From NCBI RefSeq assembly GCF_004376845.1, contig NZ_SNUW01000004.1, positions 1 to 64,000 on the forward strand: a stretch of DNA of 64,000 nucleotides, in the 5' to 3' direction. Position 1 is the first letter of the stretch, and each line of letters opens with the position of its first letter. The stretch comes from Psychromonas algarum. Lineage in GTDB: Bacteria > Pseudomonadota > Gammaproteobacteria > Enterobacterales > Psychromonadaceae. This document shows, in pieces, positions 18,243 to 27,768 of the stretch. Below the pieces are notes generated by a model. It did no database searches. It was not told the DNA's origin and saw only the letters and a list, made by a program, of their open reading frames with translations. The position numbers were made by a program, and so were the translations under genes.

Positions 18243-19310
18243 TTAGAACTTAACTTTTTCAATCCAACCAAATTTATCTTCACGTAAACCATACTGTATA
18301 CCAGTAAGTTCATCATATAAGTTGCGAGAAACTTCACCAGCTTTATTATCGTTAATAAAGTAATCTTCATCTTTCCAGCATAACTTTCCAACAGGAGAAA
18401 TAACAGCTGCAGTACCACAACCAAACGCTTCAGTTATTTTTCCACTTTTAATATCAGCCAAAATATCTTCAATATCTAATTGCTCTTCTGAAATACTGTA
18501 GCCCAGAGTAGGAGCAAGCTGTAGGATAGAATCACGTGTGATACCAGGTAAAATACTACCGCTCAATTTAGGTGTCACAATACGGTCACCATAAACAAAA
18601 CAGATATTCATAGCACCTACTTCTTCAATATACTTGCCATGCACAGCATCTAACCACAAGACTTGAGAATAACCTTTTGCAGCCACATCTTCAGACATAT
18701 ATAAACTAGCTGCATAGTTACCACCAGTTTTAGCTTCACCTACACCACCAACAACAGCACGACGATATTTGTCAGCAACATAAACAGAAACAGGCGAGAA
18801 CCCATTTTTAAAGTAAGCACCTGCAGGACCTGTAATAATAAAATGCAGATATTTATCACTAGCACCAAGACCTAATTTAGCACCAGTCGCCACCATAGTT
18901 GGACGGATATATAACGATGTACCATTTTTTTCAGGTACCCATTTATTATCGATTTTCAATAATTCAATTAATGCATGAAGATGAAATTCAACATCAACTT
19001 GTGGCATAACCATACGTGCAGCAGAACGATTAAAACGCTTAAAGTTTTCACGAGGACGGAATAAATTAATCTCACCTTGTTCTGTACGGTAAGCCTTTAA
19101 GCCTTCAAAGATTTCTTGTCCGTAGTGCAAAACGGATGCAGATGGATCTAATTGCAGCATTTGATAAGGTTTAATTTCTGCATTTGTCCATTTACTGCTC
19201 GAGTCATATGATTGTGTGAACATATGATCAGCAAAGACTTCGCCAAAATTAAATTCTGCTGGGCAAGCGTTGCGTTGTGCAACCGCTAATGGTTTGATAT
19301 CAATTGACAT
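18243..19310 (-). CDS. ilvE: branched-chain amino acid aminotransferase (type II)
   Basis: Catalyses the last step in valine, leucine and isoleucine synthesis (and the first in their breakdown) with glutamate and PLP. At 355 residues it belongs to the longer BCAT class rather than the ~309-residue E. coli IlvE. Features: SVLHYGQEIFEGLKAYR, RPRENFKRFNRSAARM, the PLP-lysine region GEAKTGGNYAASLY, and SGSILPGITRDSIL. AGGG lies before the ATG. It is monocistronic with its own terminator. The 5' region (19311-19597) contains a short ORF discussed under findings. The gene symbol is assigned by function. Confidence 0.92.
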   Translation of the reverse strand: MSIDIKPLAVAQRNACPAEFNFGEVFADHMFTQSYDSSSKWTNAEIKPYQMLQLDPSASVLHYGQEIFEGLKAYRTEQGEINLFRPRENFKRFNRSAARMVMPQVDVEFHLHALIELLKIDNKWVPEKNGTSLYIRPTMVATGAKLGLGASDKYLHFIITGPAGAYFKNGFSPVSVYVADKYRRAVVGGVGEAKTGGNYAASLYMSEDVAAKGYSQVLWLDAVHGKYIEEVGAMNICFVYGDRIVTPKLSGSILPGITRDSILQLAPTLGYSISEEQLDIEDILADIKSGKITEAFGCGTAAVISPVGKLCWKDEDYFINDNKAGEVSRNLYDELTGIQYGLREDKFGWIEKVKF

Positions 19311-19597
19311 GTAAATCCCTTCTGTATCTAAAGCTTTAGCGACAATAAGTTAAAAGTACACATATAACGATGCATGTGTCGACCGAAGGATGATTTTAAA
19401 AAATAATCCGCGATACATCCACACTTCTTTTACAAATTAATCATTATTAGGCAAAATTATTGAGCTAAAAGTAAAAAATTAAGTTTTTAGTATTATAAAT
19501 TGTCATTTTCTTTATTTTTGAGTCACTTATGTCTACCTCATAAAGCAGTTAAACATAAGCTTCCCTACATGACTCGATTAGGCCTTTTCTACACTGA

Positions 19598-20230
19598 TTA
19601 CCCAAGACAACATTTAATATAAGTCGCTAAATACAGAATACTAGATTGAATATGTTGTTCATGAGTGTAACCACTTCTTATACGTGGTTTTAAATCATGG
19701 TCACCATCTTCTAACCATAACCATTTAATTGATGCAGGCAGAGAATAAGCTTCTACTTCTGTTTTATCACCAAGCTTATCGCGATCTCCCTGAATAATTG
19801 TTAATGGCTGTTTAATATTAATTAAATGCTCTATACGTAATTTTTCTGGTTTACCTTGAGGATGAAATGGATAACCCAAACATGCAATCCCTTTGATATT
19901 AACGAGTAAGCTTGTTGGTTGTTCAGCAGCAAGCATTGTGGCAACTCTTCCGCCCATGGATTTACCACCAATCACCATAGGTTGATTTAATGTTTGAATA
20001 ACATCTAGAAACTGCTTTGTTAAATGAGGAACTCGCTCAGGAGGACGACGACTACCAGTATCAACTCGCTGCTGCATATAATTAAAGTTAAAGCGAGCCA
20101 CTCTGATACCCAGCTTTGCCAACCCCACACTCACTTCCTCCATAAAATTAGAGGTTAATGGGGCCCCTGCTCCATGAGCAAAAACAAATAAGGGTCCATC
20201 TTCAGGGCCATTAAAAATAAGGTTCATCAA
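19598..20230 (-). CDS. alpha/beta hydrolase, KANL3/Tex30-like family
   Basis: A 210-residue cytoplasmic hydrolase. It starts with FNGPEDGPLFVFAHGAGAP (oxyanion-hole region), has the nucleophile elbow GGKSMGGRVA with a serine, and a C-terminal histidine in GDHDLKPR. An aspartate in QGDRDKLG probably completes the triad. The family has no assigned physiological substrate in bacteria. It is divergent from the acetyltransferase at 20367 and not obviously in an operon with neighbours. Confidence 0.82.
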   Translation of the reverse strand: MMNLIFNGPEDGPLFVFAHGAGAPLTSNFMEEVSVGLAKLGIRVARFNFNYMQQRVDTGSRRPPERVPHLTKQFLDVIQTLNQPMVIGGKSMGGRVATMLAAEQPTSLLVNIKGIACLGYPFHPQGKPEKLRIEHLINIKQPLTIIQGDRDKLGDKTEVEAYSLPASIKWLWLEDGDHDLKPRIRSGYTHEQHIQSSILYLATYIKCCLG

Positions 20231-20366
20231 GTTTCCTAATTCATAGAGAGCATTTTATCATGCAAGTAAGCTTAGCAAGCGTCAAGAGAATAACGTTATA
20301 CAATATAACGAATATTTCGATACAATTATTGCATTCTCAATTTAAAGTAATGGAAATATTCCTAGT

Positions 20367-20903
20367 ATGCTAAATGGCAACATAAAAAAATGCACCTTAG
20401 ACCAAGTCACTCAGCTTCAAGCGCTAGCAATTAAAACTTATCGTGAAACATTTGCAGAGAGCAATAGTGAAGCACTCTTACAACAATATTTTAAAGCCTC
20501 GTTAAACATCGAAAAATTATGCAAACAATTACAAGAAGCTAATAGCGAGTTTTATTTTATATATTCAACTACAAATTCCACTAAATCCGAGGTTCTCGCT
20601 GGATTTTTAAAATTAAATATTGCACATGCACAAACAGATATTTTAGATCCAGATGCTTTAGAAGTAGAAAAGATTTACCTATTAAAAGATTTTTTATCTC
20701 AAGGTTTAGGCAAAACTCTCATCAATTTTGCAATTGAACGAGCAAAGCAACAGCATAAAAAATATCTCTGGCTAGGTGTTTGGGAGCATAACTTTCCAGC
20801 AATCGCATTCTATGAAAGAATGGGATTTAAGCAATTTAGTACACATGGTTTTGATATGGGTGGTGATATTCAAACAGATCTTCTATTAAAAAAAATCCTC
20901 TAA
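20367..20903 (+). CDS. GNAT-family N-acetyltransferase
   Basis: A 178-residue acetyl-CoA-dependent acyltransferase. The acetyl-CoA binding motif appears as LKDFLSQGLGKTLINFAIERA, followed by the family's WLGVWEHNFPAIAFYERMGFKQFSTHGF. The overall layout resembles PaiA-type polyamine or small-molecule acetyltransferases, but the substrate cannot be inferred. It stands alone and is convergent with the TerB-like gene on the other strand. Confidence 0.85.
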   Translation: MLNGNIKKCTLDQVTQLQALAIKTYRETFAESNSEALLQQYFKASLNIEKLCKQLQEANSEFYFIYSTTNSTKSEVLAGFLKLNIAHAQTDILDPDALEVEKIYLLKDFLSQGLGKTLINFAIERAKQQHKKYLWLGVWEHNFPAIAFYERMGFKQFSTHGFDMGGDIQTDLLLKKIL

Positions 20904-20992
20904 CGTACTGAAGATAGAAAGGGTTTTATTAATGTCTGCAAAGATGGACAAGTGAGAGAGTCCATCTTTAAAACACGCTAACAAGCCTAAAA

Positions 20993-21433
20993 CTATTCTG
21001 GCATAACCATTAGTTTTGTACGAATGAAGTCACTATGATTTACATAAATTAACGTGGCAACTTTACGGATCAATGCTTCTTCCATGGGGTCTAAATAACC
21101 ATCGGCATAAGCAACTTCCCACATGGCCTTAATTAAATTAATACGGCTTTCGCTATCTAAGTCACTTAATTGCGAGGTAAAATCAAATACAGAATTACTT
21201 TCTTTAACACCTTGCATCCCTTCTTTTAAAAGTTCAGCAGCCTTTTCTTGGTCAATATTAATCAACTTTCCTAATGTTTTAACAACTATGGTTTCTTCCA
21301 CTGCAGAACTATCTTCATCTGCAACACAGACTTCGCAAAGTAAAGAAACGATGGCTAAAGTATTATCAATTTCAGTGTTGTGAGTATCGGCAGGCATTAA
21401 GGAACTTAATAAGCGCTTAAATTTTACAATCAT
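20993..21433 (-). CDS. TerB-like helical protein
   Basis: A 146-residue all-helical protein of the TerB/tellurite-resistance superfamily. Two related acidic repeats are visible: VCVADEDSSAVEE near the N-terminus and VAYADGYLDPMEEALIRKVA near the C-terminus, the latter being the metal-binding-like TerB signature. Stand-alone proteins of this size are common in marine gammaproteobacteria and have no established function. No other ter gene is nearby, so tellurite resistance should not be assumed. Confidence 0.8.
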   Translation of the reverse strand: MIVKFKRLLSSLMPADTHNTEIDNTLAIVSLLCEVCVADEDSSAVEETIVVKTLGKLINIDQEKAAELLKEGMQGVKESNSVFDFTSQLSDLDSESRINLIKAMWEVAYADGYLDPMEEALIRKVATLIYVNHSDFIRTKLMVMPE

Positions 21434-21577
21434 GTTTTACCTATAAAAAGAGGGGGCGTATATAAAGTGATATCGATTACATATTCTATTAGCCTAGCAT
21501 GAAGATGATTTATTTTAAAATATTGCTTAGGGTCGCCATTAAAGAGAGCATATTAACCGAAGAGAGATTCGTTTGAT

Positions 21578-21620
21578 GAAAACCTCTTTAAGTACTTATA
21601 GCAATTACATTAAAGAGGTT
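21578..21620 (-). terminator. terminator of RIO kinase gene
   Basis: Perfect 11-bp stem AACCTCTTTAA / TTAAAGAGGTT with an 18-base loop. On the minus strand it is followed by a short U-run (TTTT). Confidence 0.6.
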
Positions 21621-21625
21621 ATAAA

Positions 21626-22474
21626 TTATTCCGCTTCTGATATTCTCGCGAGACGTTCTAGTTCTTCTTCTCTTGCTGCATTAATTTCATTTAATACAGT
21701 ATCAACATCTGCACTGACTTCTGAATCAGTAAATTTACCCGTTAATACCGTTTTAGGAGATAATTCACCGGCTTCAAAAATAGCCCAAATCTCATCACCA
21801 TAACGAGTAGAAGCGAGACTAGGAGCAAATTGCGCATAATATTGCGTCATATTATTGACATCACGTAATAGCATTTTTTTGGCATTATTATTACCAGCAG
21901 CATCCACCGCCTGTGGTAAATCAATAATAACAGGGCCCTCTTCATCAACTAAGACATTAAACTCAGAGAGATCGCCATGGATAACCCCAACACTTAGCAT
22001 ACGAACGACATAATCCATTACTTTTGCATGATCTAGTAATGCTTTTTCTTCACTCATCGTCACGTCATTTAATCGAGGAGCAGCAAATCCTTCAGCATCA
22101 GTAATTAATTCCATGATTAATACCCCACCAAAGCAACCATATGGTGTCGGAACCCGTATTCCTGCATCAGCAAATTTATACAATGCATCTACTTCAGTAT
22201 TCTGCCAAATCTCTTCTTGCTGCTCTCGTCCAAATTTAGAGCCTTTTTGCATAGCACGAGCATTACGACCATTACGTACTTTTCGCCCTTCATTGTATAA
22301 AACAGCATTTTTAAAACTACGCTTACTAGCTTCTTTATAAACTTTAGCGCAACGAACTTCATCGCCACATTGCACAACATAAACAGTCGCTTCTTTACCG
22401 CTCATTAACTGGCGTAATACGTTATCAACGATGCCATCATCAACAAGAGGTTGGATTCTTTTAGGTATTTTCAT
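21626..22474 (-). CDS. RIO1-family protein serine kinase
   Basis: A 282-residue atypical kinase. The N-lobe contains SGKEATVYVVQCGDEVRCAKVYK with the ATP-binding lysine. The catalytic loop is VIHGDLSEFNVLVD and the metal-binding loop IIDLPQAVD, both diagnostic of RIO1. It then carries an acidic C-terminal tail rich in glutamate. In archaea and eukaryotes RIO kinases act in small-subunit ribosome maturation; the bacterial proteins of marine gammaproteobacteria are little studied. It is monocistronic. Confidence 0.9.
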   Translation of the reverse strand: MKIPKRIQPLVDDGIVDNVLRQLMSGKEATVYVVQCGDEVRCAKVYKEASKRSFKNAVLYNEGRKVRNGRNARAMQKGSKFGREQQEEIWQNTEVDALYKFADAGIRVPTPYGCFGGVLIMELITDAEGFAAPRLNDVTMSEEKALLDHAKVMDYVVRMLSVGVIHGDLSEFNVLVDEEGPVIIDLPQAVDAAGNNNAKKMLLRDVNNMTQYYAQFAPSLASTRYGDEIWAIFEAGELSPKTVLTGKFTDSEVSADVDTVLNEINAAREEELERLARISEAE

Positions 22475-22653
22475 TTATATAATTAAGTTTTCTAGTAATT
22501 TGATTGAATAGAGTAAATGAGTATTGTTTTAATATGCTACATAAATGTAACAATAATTAGGCATAGTACTATATAAAGAGGGTGAGGTAAGCACTGTTTT
22601 ATTCGTATACCCTTAAGAGATCAAAAAATTGAACAAGCATGGCGAATAAATAA

Positions 22654-22687
22654 AGATAAAGAGTCAATATAATATGACTCTTTATCT
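22654..22687 (-). terminator. terminator of EamA transporter gene
   Basis: Perfect 13-bp stem AGATAAAGAGTCA / TGACTCTTTATCT just past the stop of the leftward transporter gene, followed on the minus strand by TTTATTTATT. Confidence 0.75.
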
Positions 22688-22707
22688 AGATTGAAAGTCA
22701 TTATGAA

Positions 22708-23601
22708 TTATTGAACCGCTGTTTTTTTCCGACTACCAAATACATTAATTAATGCACCTAATATAATGAGAGATCCACCAAGCAAGGTCCAAATAGAAGG
22801 TACTTCATTAAATATAAGCAATCCTAGAATGGCAGAAAAAACTACTTGTACATAGGAAAAAGCACTTACTTTTGCAGCGACTTCTGTTTGCATCGCTTTG
22901 GTTAATCCAACCTGCCCTATTTGAGTAAAAATCCCTACAAATAATAATAAAATTAATGCTTGCGTATCAGGCATAACAAAATTATCACCTAATAAAATGA
23001 GTGATAACGGTAATGCTATTAGCGGGAAATAGAAAATAATAACAGAGCTATCTTCAACTTTACTTAAGCGTTTTACAATGACATAAGCGGTACCACTACC
23101 TAAAGCGCCAATCAAAGCGATAAAGACACTAAACCAAGGCAGCACAGTTTCTCCACTCATTGATAGATTTGGTTTTACCATGGCTAATAAACCAAGTAAA
23201 CAAAGCAAAATGCATATTAATGTTGAACGCTGAATTCGTTCTTTTAAAAAGAAAAACGCTAAAATAGCGGTAAAAACAGGGTAAATATATTGTAATAAAG
23301 TGGCTTCAGCTAATGGCAATGTTGTAACGGCATAATATAAACAAATTAATGCAAAAGTACCGACAGCTCCTCGTGCAACAAGTAATATCTTATTATTACC
23401 CCACACAGGTATTTTTTTACGTTTAATATCAATGTAACTAATAATAAGAGAGACAATGGCACGGGCAGCAACAATTTCAAAAACTGGGATATTGTGAGTG
23501 CTTACCAACTTCACGCATGCAGTCATTACAGAGAATGCGAAAGCGGACATAACCATAAACCGTAAACTAATAGGTATAGATAAGAAGAACTTCTGGATCA
23601 T
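22708..23601 (-). CDS. EamA/DMT-family membrane transporter
   Basis: A 297-residue inner-membrane protein with ten predicted hydrophobic helices in two homologous five-helix halves, the EamA layout. Recognisable pieces are FAFSVMTACVKLVS in helix 1, PLAEATLLQYIYPVFTAILAFFFLKERI at the end of the first half, and SYVQVVFSAILGLLIFNEVPS in the second. Such proteins export amino acids, metabolites or drugs; the substrate here is unknown. It is a single gene with its own terminator. Confidence 0.85.
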   Translation of the reverse strand: MIQKFFLSIPISLRFMVMSAFAFSVMTACVKLVSTHNIPVFEIVAARAIVSLIISYIDIKRKKIPVWGNNKILLVARGAVGTFALICLYYAVTTLPLAEATLLQYIYPVFTAILAFFFLKERIQRSTLICILLCLLGLLAMVKPNLSMSGETVLPWFSVFIALIGALGSGTAYVIVKRLSKVEDSSVIIFYFPLIALPLSLILLGDNFVMPDTQALILLLFVGIFTQIGQVGLTKAMQTEVAAKVSAFSYVQVVFSAILGLLIFNEVPSIWTLLGGSLIILGALINVFGSRKKTAVQ

Positions 23602-23793
23602 AGGAAAAACTGATGTAGTTAAGACAATAGAGGGTTAGTTTAAATAATTTTAATCTTCTCAGCCATTCATTTAATTTTTATTTATGCGCTTAAATACAAA
23701 AAATTAAGCTTAATAAAAAAGTAAAGTAATGATTTCAATACCCTAAAGAAAAAACAAACTAAATTTAATAAGATTTATATGCCAAAAATTTTA

Positions 23794-23823
23794 TTAAATC
23801 TCTATTACACAATAGAGATTTAA
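23794..23823 (-). terminator. terminator of syd
   Basis: Perfect 13-bp stem TTAAATCTCTATT / AATAGAGATTTAA with an ACAC loop. On the minus strand it is followed by TAAAATTTTT. Confidence 0.75.
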
Positions 23824-23860
23824 TAGTAGGGTCATATTTATTTAGAAGAGATAACGCTGA

Positions 23861-24415
23861 TTAAGCTTCAATTTTAGGTGTTAATTTTGCTAAGAATTCA
23901 GCTAAAGACTCAGCTAAAACAGCTTCTTGTTTTTTTCCTAGCGTTTCTAATTGCACTTGACCAGTTTCATTCACTACTGAAATAACCTGCATTTCATCAC
24001 TGCAAGTCGCAATAAACATTGAAGCAGGCTTTTTCAAGCGTTTCTGCATCATAAAATGAGCAATCATGTTTTCTTGTAAAATTGAAAAATCTTGTTCATT
24101 CCATACTTGAATTAATTCGATAGGATGCCCTTCAAATTCACACATTATATGATCACAATATGCAGTGCAAAATAGATCCTCAATTGAGGGATGCAAAGTC
24201 ACTTCAAGTGCTTCTTCGATATTATTAAGGTTTACTTTTTTATCCCTTGGTACCGCTTTCCATGTTATTTTTCCATCATTAACATCTCCAACTTGACAGC
24301 TTGATACCCATTCAGGATCGAAGTCTTGTACTGGTAAACTTTGATGGTTTAATTCCCATAAATCATGGTGGCGTTGATATAAAGCAAATAGTTGGACTTG
24401 AGTATCTGTATTCAT
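23861..24415 (-). CDS. syd: SecY-interacting protein Syd
   Basis: A small acidic peripheral protein that binds SecY at the inner membrane and may proofread translocon assembly. It has 184 residues (E. coli 181). Conserved Syd segments seen are the N-terminal WELNHQSLPVQDFDPEWVSSC, the central LHPSIEDLFCTAYCDHIMC, and LIQVWNEQDFSILQENMIAH. It is divergent from queF, the same pairing found in E. coli and many relatives. Confidence 0.95.
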   Translation of the reverse strand: MNTDTQVQLFALYQRHHDLWELNHQSLPVQDFDPEWVSSCQVGDVNDGKITWKAVPRDKKVNLNNIEEALEVTLHPSIEDLFCTAYCDHIMCEFEGHPIELIQVWNEQDFSILQENMIAHFMMQKRLKKPASMFIATCSDEMQVISVVNETGQVQLETLGKKQEAVLAESLAEFLAKLTPKIEA

Positions 24416-24520
24416 GGCTCGAATAATTCTTATTTTTAGTTACAATACTGCACATTGTAATGATTCGGGCAGCCTTGTCTTGTCTTTCTGGCAAATCCCC
24501 CCTTTTAAGTGAGAAATATT

Positions 24521-25378
24521 ATGTCAAACTCAAATTTATATACACAAGACGATGCATTAAAGAATTTGTCTTTAGGCAAAGTAACTGAATATAAATGCCA
24601 CTATGACAATACTTTATTACAGGGTGTTCCTCGTAGTTTAAATCGCAATGAGTTAGCTTTAGCAGCCGAATCATTACCTTTTTATGGTGATGATTTATGG
24701 AATATTTATGAGCTTTCTTGGCTAAATAAAAAAGGCAAACCAATGGTGGCAACAGGCTTGGTAAAAGTACCTTTTGATAGCGAGTTCCTTATTGAATCAA
24801 AATCGTTTAAATTGTATTTAAACAGCTTTAATCAAAGTCGATTTGATTCCGTAGAAACGGTTCAGAATACATTAATGGCAGATCTCTCAGCCTGTGCAAA
24901 TAAACCCGTTGAAGTGACACTTAATGCAACCTTAGATAATATTAATGATACATTAGGTACATTCTCGGGCATTAATTTAGACACTTTAGATATCGAAGTC
25001 TCTGAATACCAACTTAGTCCATCATTATTGGAAAATATTAGTTCAGCAGAGACAGTCACAGAAACATTATATTCACACCTGCTAAAATCAAACTGCTTAA
25101 TTACTAGCCAGCCAGACTGGGCAAGCGTTGAAATTAGTTACACCGGTGGACAATTAGATCGTGAAAAATTACTTCGATACCTAATCTCTTTCCGTCAACA
25201 TAATGAATTTCATGAGCAATGTGTTGAACGTATCTTCTGTGATTTAATGAAATATGGCTCATTAACCTCATTAACTGTTTATGCAAGATACACTCGTCGA
25301 GGAGGCTTAGATATCAATCCTCTACGTAGTACAACACCCTCTCCAAGTATTAATAATATGCGTTTATTACGACAGTAA
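24521..25378 (+). CDS. queF: NADPH-dependent preQ0 reductase QueF
   Basis: Reduces 7-cyano-7-deazaguanine to preQ1 in queuosine synthesis. The length of 285 residues is that of the two-domain long QueF form. The catalytic cysteine is C192 in LKSNCLITSQPDWAS, which matches E. coli C190. NADPH and substrate residues lie in ESKSFKLYLNSFNQS. The frame is open from a GTG at 24509, but that GTG is part of the likely ribosome binding site GTGAGA, and MSNSNLYTQ is the usual family start. It is divergent from syd and precedes a TPR protein and ppnN. Confidence 0.95.
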   Translation: MSNSNLYTQDDALKNLSLGKVTEYKCHYDNTLLQGVPRSLNRNELALAAESLPFYGDDLWNIYELSWLNKKGKPMVATGLVKVPFDSEFLIESKSFKLYLNSFNQSRFDSVETVQNTLMADLSACANKPVEVTLNATLDNINDTLGTFSGINLDTLDIEVSEYQLSPSLLENISSAETVTETLYSHLLKSNCLITSQPDWASVEISYTGGQLDREKLLRYLISFRQHNEFHEQCVERIFCDLMKYGSLTSLTVYARYTRRGGLDINPLRSTTPSPSINNMRLLRQ

Positions 25379-25445
25379 TATGCTATTTTAGGCATGAAAA
25401 AGAAAATGCTGATCGTTTTTAAATGTTAATGAGGTTTTAGTATTA

Positions 25446-27650
25446 ATGAATTTTTTCTTCCGCGTATTTTTAGCAAGTTTATTACTTTCATTTACCCAAT
25501 CAGTATGGGCAATTGAATTAATTAATGCAGCACTGCCTTCTCAATTACAAGAAAGCTATAAAATGCGTCAACTTGAGCCATTAAGTTGTATCAAAACAGT
25601 AACAAAATTCTTAATACATATAGAAAATATTGATACCCCAAAGAAGACTATATTAAATTCAGACAAGCTCCCCGCTAAATTAAAGAAAAGACCTAATAAT
25701 GCTTCAACACAATTACTTGCCTCTTGTTATAACGGAGTAGAAGATTATAAAAAAAGTTTAGCGTTATTAATGCCCCTTTTAAAAAATCCAAGTGTCACCT
25801 CTGATGAAATTAGAACACTTAATTTAATTGCCACTGAGATTCCTGAGTCAGAACGACCACAATTGAGCAATGAAACATTACTCAGCATGTTAACTAGTTC
25901 ATTAGCAGAAGTAGAAAAAAAAGAGAATACAAGCTCACCGGATTTAGAAACCATTCTGAACTTTTCCATTGCGAAGCTAGCGCTAGAAACTCATCAATAT
26001 CAATTAGCAAATGAAGCATTAACCAAAGCAAGAAAAAAACTAAAAAACACAGAAAATACTGAATTAGTTGCATGGTTAGCTTATTTTTATGGGCATTATT
26101 ATGACCAAATCAATCAGCACCAATTAGCCGTTTCACATTTTCATACGGCTAACTCTATTGCAGATAAACTACATCTTATTAAATTAAGTAGTTTAGCCAA
26201 AGAAAGTTTATCGACCCTTTATCAAGAAAAACATCGTTATACACGTGCAATTTATTTCGCGAGTCAACGCGTAGAGCTTTTATTAACAACTGAAAATTAT
26301 GTTCAGCAAGCAGAGAGCTTATTAAAATTCGCTATTTTAAAACGTCAAAACAAAGAGTTTAATCAATCACTCATCTACTTATTTACAGCTCTTGATCTGG
26401 TAGAAAAGAAACATAAAACATTACTTGCTGATACTTATTTAGAGTTAGGCCGTACCTATGCAGCCATTCCATACGATATAGAAAAAAATTCACGCTTTGC
26501 CCAAAGATACCTACAAAATGCACGCCAACACTTTAAAATCTTAAATAAGCTTGAACAACAAACGGAAAGCACACTATTACTGGCAGAATTAAATATCCAT
26601 AACAAAGATACTGGATTAGCTATTTTGCAATTAGAAGATGTTTTATTACTTGCAGGAGACCAATTTCCTGACTTACGTGTAAAAGCTTTTGAAATGCTAG
26701 CATTGAGTTATGAATTATCAGGAGATCATCAACAAGCAAACCTATATTTTAAAAACTTCCATGCATTACAAAATAAAATCAAAGAGAGACTATTTACACT
26801 GCAACAATTAAAGATTAATGAACAATTTCAACTGATTGAGCAAACACAACAACAGATACAATTAGAAACGCAAAATAACCAATTATTATTAAAAAATAAT
26901 CGCTTCAAAAATATTGCTTACGGCATTATTGCTCTGTTTTTAATATCACTTGTGGTTATTTTCTTAGTATTAATTCGTAACAAAAAGCTTATTGAGCATG
27001 AAACAGTCTTACGTAAAAAAATGCAGCTCCACCCTCGAACTAAATTACAATTATATCAAGCTCAATTACAGAATAATGAATTAGATTATCAAGGAACCCC
27101 ACTCTTCTATTCATTAGTCCATGTGCCCTTTTTAAATAATTTAAATGAGTTAAAAGGGTTAACAAGAGCAGAAGAAATTGAGTTTGAGTTAGGCATTGCC
27201 ATCGAGAAGTTCTTTAATCAAAAGACACAAGTGGCACAAATACGAGATAACCAACTATTGTTTATTTCTGAACAGACTCTACACGGTGATGCTGAAAAAC
27301 TCTCACTGCATATTATTGAATTCTTTAAATCTTTTGCAGAAACTCACTCTTTAGATGCGCAAGTATCAAGTGGTGTTGTCGCGTTCCCATTCTTAAATAA
27401 TGTGTCTCGCGCTATTGCACCAGATCGGATGCATATTTTAACCAGTCTTGCATTATTTGGAGCTTGTCAATTACGAGAAAAAGTAGATGAAAGTAGTTGG
27501 TTGGAGTTATACGCGATTGAAAGGATCCAACCAGCATTTTTTGATGGAGATCTTTGGTTATTAGGTCAAGCGGGTATAGATAAAGGCATTGTAAAATTAA
27601 AATCTAGCCATCCAGATACTCATATTGAATGGCCTGAATTAACACGCTAA
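25446..27650 (+). CDS. TPR membrane protein with degenerate GGDEF-like domain
   Basis: A 734-residue protein I cannot name. It starts with a signal peptide (cut near residue 23, after SVWA). About residues 60-460 are helical repeats of TPR type (e.g. ELGRTYA, LLAELNIHNKD, AFEMLALSYELSGDHQQAN). A coiled, glutamine-rich segment and a single membrane helix near residues 490-512 follow. The C-terminal ~180 residues have the strand/helix order of a GGDEF domain, but the GGDEF motif is replaced by IRDNQ, so cyclic-di-GMP synthesis is not expected. The architecture suggests a periplasmic TPR sensor with a cytoplasmic output domain. It lies between queF and ppnN. Confidence 0.8.
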   Translation: MNFFFRVFLASLLLSFTQSVWAIELINAALPSQLQESYKMRQLEPLSCIKTVTKFLIHIENIDTPKKTILNSDKLPAKLKKRPNNASTQLLASCYNGVEDYKKSLALLMPLLKNPSVTSDEIRTLNLIATEIPESERPQLSNETLLSMLTSSLAEVEKKENTSSPDLETILNFSIAKLALETHQYQLANEALTKARKKLKNTENTELVAWLAYFYGHYYDQINQHQLAVSHFHTANSIADKLHLIKLSSLAKESLSTLYQEKHRYTRAIYFASQRVELLLTTENYVQQAESLLKFAILKRQNKEFNQSLIYLFTALDLVEKKHKTLLADTYLELGRTYAAIPYDIEKNSRFAQRYLQNARQHFKILNKLEQQTESTLLLAELNIHNKDTGLAILQLEDVLLLAGDQFPDLRVKAFEMLALSYELSGDHQQANLYFKNFHALQNKIKERLFTLQQLKINEQFQLIEQTQQQIQLETQNNQLLLKNNRFKNIAYGIIALFLISLVVIFLVLIRNKKLIEHETVLRKKMQLHPRTKLQLYQAQLQNNELDYQGTPLFYSLVHVPFLNNLNELKGLTRAEEIEFELGIAIEKFFNQKTQVAQIRDNQLLFISEQTLHGDAEKLSLHIIEFFKSFAETHSLDAQVSSGVVAFPFLNNVSRAIAPDRMHILTSLALFGACQLREKVDESSWLELYAIERIQPAFFDGDLWLLGQAGIDKGIVKLKSSHPDTHIEWPELTR

Positions 27651-27768
27651 AGCTAGACAGTTATTATTAAAAGTAAAAAAATTCAATTATTTAGCAATAG
27701 AATCATGCCTTTTAATAGCATCTTTAGCTAACTAAGTTACTCTTAATATAAGCATAAAAGGAGAAGCT

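Noticed and set aside
20993-21433. Tellurite resistance function for the TerB-like gene
   Set aside because: No terA, terC, terD or terZ-type genes nearby; the domain alone does not show resistance.
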